A stretch of 64,000 nt of DNA. Origin: Myoxocephalus aenaeus (taxonomy: Eukaryota; Chordata; Actinopteri; Perciformes; Cottidae). Positions 47,281 through 64,000 of this stretch are shown in pieces. Each line of letters opens with the position of its first letter. Position 1 is the stretch's first letter. The position numbers were made by a program, and so were the translations under genes. The notes under the pieces are model-generated. The model saw only the letters and a program-made list of their open reading frames with translations. It had not been told where the DNA came from and searched no databases. The DNA is taken from the NCBI GenBank assembly GCA_038501785.1, contig JBAMJR010000006.1:3319001-3383000 (forward strand). Reading direction: 5' to 3'.

Positions 47281-47944
47281 CATGCCTGACAGTGTTTGGT
47301 CAGTTCTAACAAATTTTGAAACTCAGCTGCTCGAGCCCATAAGATATCCATACTTATAATCATGAGACAAAGCTCTTGTCGTTTTTCATAATTATACAGT
47401 ATCCTAACTTTGTAGATGTATTGGTCAGACTGACACTGATCAAATGATGAGTGTTCCAGTAACAAAAGAGGACATATGTCTTCAAAAATACAAAAATGCC
47501 TGTATCTTTTTATTGGCTTTGCAGGATGAAGACACCAGTATTTCATCTATTTTCTAACAGCCAATCTATGTCTCAAAACTATTTTGTGAATGACCTGATC
47601 TATTATAAATATATAGCATATGCCAAACATTTTAATTTGACTAAACCATTTGCTGAATTTATTGGAGTAACTCCTGAGTTCTGCAGTTAGCTTCATGCAG
47701 GCTATAAAAACTGATGTCCTGGAAACAGAGCTCTCAAATTGCAATCAACAACACACGATCTGCATTCCTTCAGCTGTAGAATAACAGCCATTGGAAAAGC
47801 TTTTCATATCAGTTCACTCAAACAAATCTGAAATCATCCATGAGGAGAAAAGTGGTTGAGAAGGGAGGGGATTTGGGGGAGGAGTCTCAGATTGACTTTC
47901 ACATCCATTCAGCCTTTTTGCAGCAGCAGCAGCATTGAACTTGC

Positions 47945-47982
47945 AGAGAGAGCGAGAGAGAGCGAGAGAGAGAGAGAGAGGG
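47945..47982. repeat. (GA)n tract in the upstream region of the srGAP gene
   Basis: Interrupted GAGAGAGC/GAGAGA tract about 410-450 bp upstream of the start codon, possibly in the promoter or 5' UTR. Confidence 0.85.
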
Positions 47983-48391
47983 GGGGAAAGGGCAGACTGG
48001 ACAGACTGCAGAAGGAGCTCGGTGCTGTTACCTCCGAGGCTGCCATAGCTCTTTCTTCCAGAGCTTCCTCCAGGCTTTATGCAATGCACATCAAACGTGA
48101 ATTGGTTTCCCGATTTACTGAAGAGCACTGGTGAAAAGGAAAAGGAGTGGTCAGGCACGGGGATCATGATGCACTTTTAGGTTCGACGTCGCCTTGTGTA
48201 CGCAGCGCAGCAACATCGCAGAGCCTCCAGTGCCGTGCGGTCGATTCCTGAAGTTTGTGTCCAGCGGGCGATGATCCGCATCTGATCGTTGCTCAACTAT
48301 CCGGAGAGGACTGCCGACGGGCAAAACGCTGCATTGTGGCCACCGAGACGCTGATTCCTGCCTGAGGATTGCGCAATCTGCTCTCCCCAAA
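47983..48391 (+). promoter_or_regulatory. Probable 5' UTR / proximal promoter of srgap3-like gene
   Basis: Richer in CpG than its surroundings (notably 48170-48380), and directly upstream of the ATG with no splice site needed. No clear TATA box. The transcription start cannot be placed. Confidence 0.45.
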
Positions 48392-61732
<13,341 letters not shown>

Positions 61733-64000
61733 GTGAGTTGAACAGTTGTCATTGACCCTTCATGCCTAAACTGTCTTTGCCTACACCAACCTGCCTGTTT
61801 TGCCTTTCCCCTCTGTTGGCCCGTGTATCGTCAATCCTGAGCCAGAGCTTTTTTCAGACCTGTAACCTGCGAAACAGCTGGCCTGACACTGCACACGGCA
61901 GATATGCCTTATCAGCAATGCAGCCTCTAACAGGTCATTTCTTCCATCTCCTGAGGTCGTGAAAGGAGAACATTTGCATTCTTCCTCCCACTGTGAATTT
62001 CTACATCAGTTGAAGGGGAGAACGTTCTTGCCCCTGGCAGTGCTTAAAGCCGACTCAGCAGTCTGTGCTGCAGAAGTGCACTGTGCTCACCGCAAACACA
62101 AGCTGCTGGAGTAGTTTCAGCTAAAGTTACATGTAATCACACACAGCTGCTTGTGTGTTGTCACTCTGTCTATTGTTATATGTCCTACTGTACATACAGT
62201 AGACACCCCATGTGGAAACAGTGTACACACATGGAATCTAACACACAGAAATGGTGAAGATGGACAGCCGCTGTGTTCAGTGCCTCCACATATGAAAGAA
62301 GGAAATTAACTGATGTAGTGATATCATCTTCTGTATGTGGGACAAAGTGCAACAAACACGGCAGAGTGCCTCCTTCTGGGTCTTATTTCTCAGTGATATC
62401 ATGATCGTTAGTTACTGTTCCTGAGTCACATCTAGCACTTCAATGGTCTTGCGGAGTTTTCGTTTTCACATGTATTGTAACTGGATTCTTTTGATATAAT
62501 TTATTTATATACAGGTAAAAAAGACAATACACTTATTTTAGGATACTTGATGTAGACTCGTTCTGCTTAATTCATAATTTTGCTGCACAGCTAACTGTCT
62601 GCATTACACATCGCATGATATTGAGTAAATACTGAAAGTGATTACTCAAGAAAGGTTAGGTCTTTTAATTAAAGTGACCTAATACTATAACTGCACAAAG
62701 TTAACAGTGCTTATATTATCTTTTGCAGAATGAAGCAAATTAACTTTACATTGGATGTTGTAACATGGTTTGTGTTTGTTTGCATAAACAGCTTATAAAA
62801 GATATAATATTATTGGAAACTGTTTAATTGCAGGGCAATTTCAGTGATTATTGACGAGTAGTCCCACTCATTTTTGAAAAGTATGTTTGGTACAACTGAA
62901 TATGCTCCGAATCGCTAATACTAATATTCTTACATGTAACATTATACAGCACTTTACTGCTTTGCTGATATTGATTTTTCCTCTCTGGGATTCATGCATT
63001 ATTAAATGTCTGTCTGCAGCTACTGAGCACAGCATAGGAAATTGCAGTAGTCTGTTAAGATGTGGGCTAGATAAAGTTATACAGTTTAAATTAACTTGTA
63101 TAATTAGTTTGTATTATCAGTTATGAGTCGAATGTCAAATTATCTATACGGTGGATTCATTTTGTTCCGGCTTCTGCACTCCACTATTGATCTGCTGCAG
63201 GATTTTTGTAGAAATCAAGTAGTTTCTAGTTTCACAGGCTGGGAAGGTTGCTCTCTGTCTCTTTGTAACCTCCTTCCTCCCCTGCTGATCAATCTTGCTG
63301 TCCTTTGCACGTCCGCTTCAGTCAGGGTTGCTAGGAAACCAGAACTTGAGAGTGAGCGATGGAGGACCAGATGTTGTTTAATTGTACAGTTTTTTTCAGG
63401 GTATCTAGTCAAACATTTATATGTGATCTCTTTTATTTAATGCTGTTAAACACAAATCTGTTCATGACACTTTATGATAAATTCCTCTATAGCAATCTGT
63501 CTCAACCAGTGGGAGTGCAGATTGTATTTGGAACAGTGATGCACCTGGAGGTAGTACACATCACTGCTTTACAGTGCAATGACCTTTTTAAACCAACCAT
63601 TCTGTGATCAAGACAAACATGCACAATGATGTAGCACAACACCTCCAGCTCAGAAGGGAAATGTCAATCAAAATGTGACGCTAGAATGAGTAAGAGACAC
63701 TCCCTAACGTCTCAGAGTGTAATAAAAAATTTATATATTCTAGGGTTACATTAAGTCATTTGTAATATACACTTAGGCCTGGGAAACATTAGTTAACCAT
63801 ATCATGATTATGTGGCCAGAATATTTTACATTTTATTTTACAACTTTTTAATACGTCTGAATAATTTAAACTCCTTTGGAGGAGATGGGAGAATACATGA
63901 TACGATTTTATATATTTATACTTTATATATCTATACATATTTATCTGTTTCACACCCCTTTGTAGAAAGGAAATGAGGTTGTATTACACTAGCTGTATGA
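61733..64000 (+). other. srgap3: Start of srgap3-like intron 4
   Basis: From the donor GTGAGT after coding exon 4 to the window edge. No further srGAP exon is found, and I recognise no repeat family with confidence. Confidence 0.75.

Larger units (their letters stand above)
42076..47900. other. Intergenic region between ptgis and the srGAP gene
   Basis: The two genes are divergently transcribed from this roughly 6.4-kb interval. It contains the inverted-repeat element at 43144-43855, an ATT microsatellite, and repeat fragments near 45110-45195 and 46985-47280. No convincing gene is seen; the minus-strand open frame at 44683-44973 resembles nothing I know. Confidence 0.65.

Overview
The window is nuclear DNA of a ray-finned (teleost) fish. 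The evidence is three vertebrate genes with introns, very abundant microsatellites (CA, GA, TA, ATT), and many fragments of repeat families typical of percomorph fish genomes. There are no prokaryotic operons, tRNA or rRNA genes, CRISPR arrays or intact transposase genes that I can see.

Layout. (1) 1-23731, minus strand: kcnb1 (Kv2.1 delayed-rectifier potassium channel). The first coding exon is 23156-23731. The large second coding exon begins at 1787 and runs off the left edge. The roughly 21.4 kb intron between them holds microsatellites, a 21-bp minisatellite, MITE-like elements, an LTR-like element and several strong hairpins. (2) 23732-34685: repeat-rich intergenic DNA, dominated by a nested tandem array (about 24779-31990) of roughly 1.86-kb units, each with a CpG-rich block beside a homopolymer tract. 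A decayed LINE fragment lies at about 33955-34255. (3) 34686-41958, minus strand: a complete 10-exon ptgis gene (prostacyclin synthase, CYP8A1), 493 codons, reconstructed exon by exon with consistent phases. (4) 41959-48391: intergenic DNA with an inverted-repeat element and other repeat fragments. (5) 48392 to beyond the right edge, plus strand: the first four coding exons of an srGAP-family gene, closest to srgap3, covering the N-terminal F-BAR domain (163 codons in view).

kcnb1 and ptgis are neighbours in the same orientation on human 20q13, so that pair is conserved synteny. The srGAP gene next to ptgis is not the human arrangement. The three genes are not a pathway: one is a neuronal channel, one an ER enzyme of prostanoid synthesis, and one a membrane-bending RhoGAP of neuronal migration.

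No new biological system is evident. The most interesting signals are a 22-bp stretch shared exactly by the ptgis exon 6 splice acceptor and coding exon 9, the nested tandem array, and a set of near-perfect long hairpins, one with a 29-bp perfect stem.
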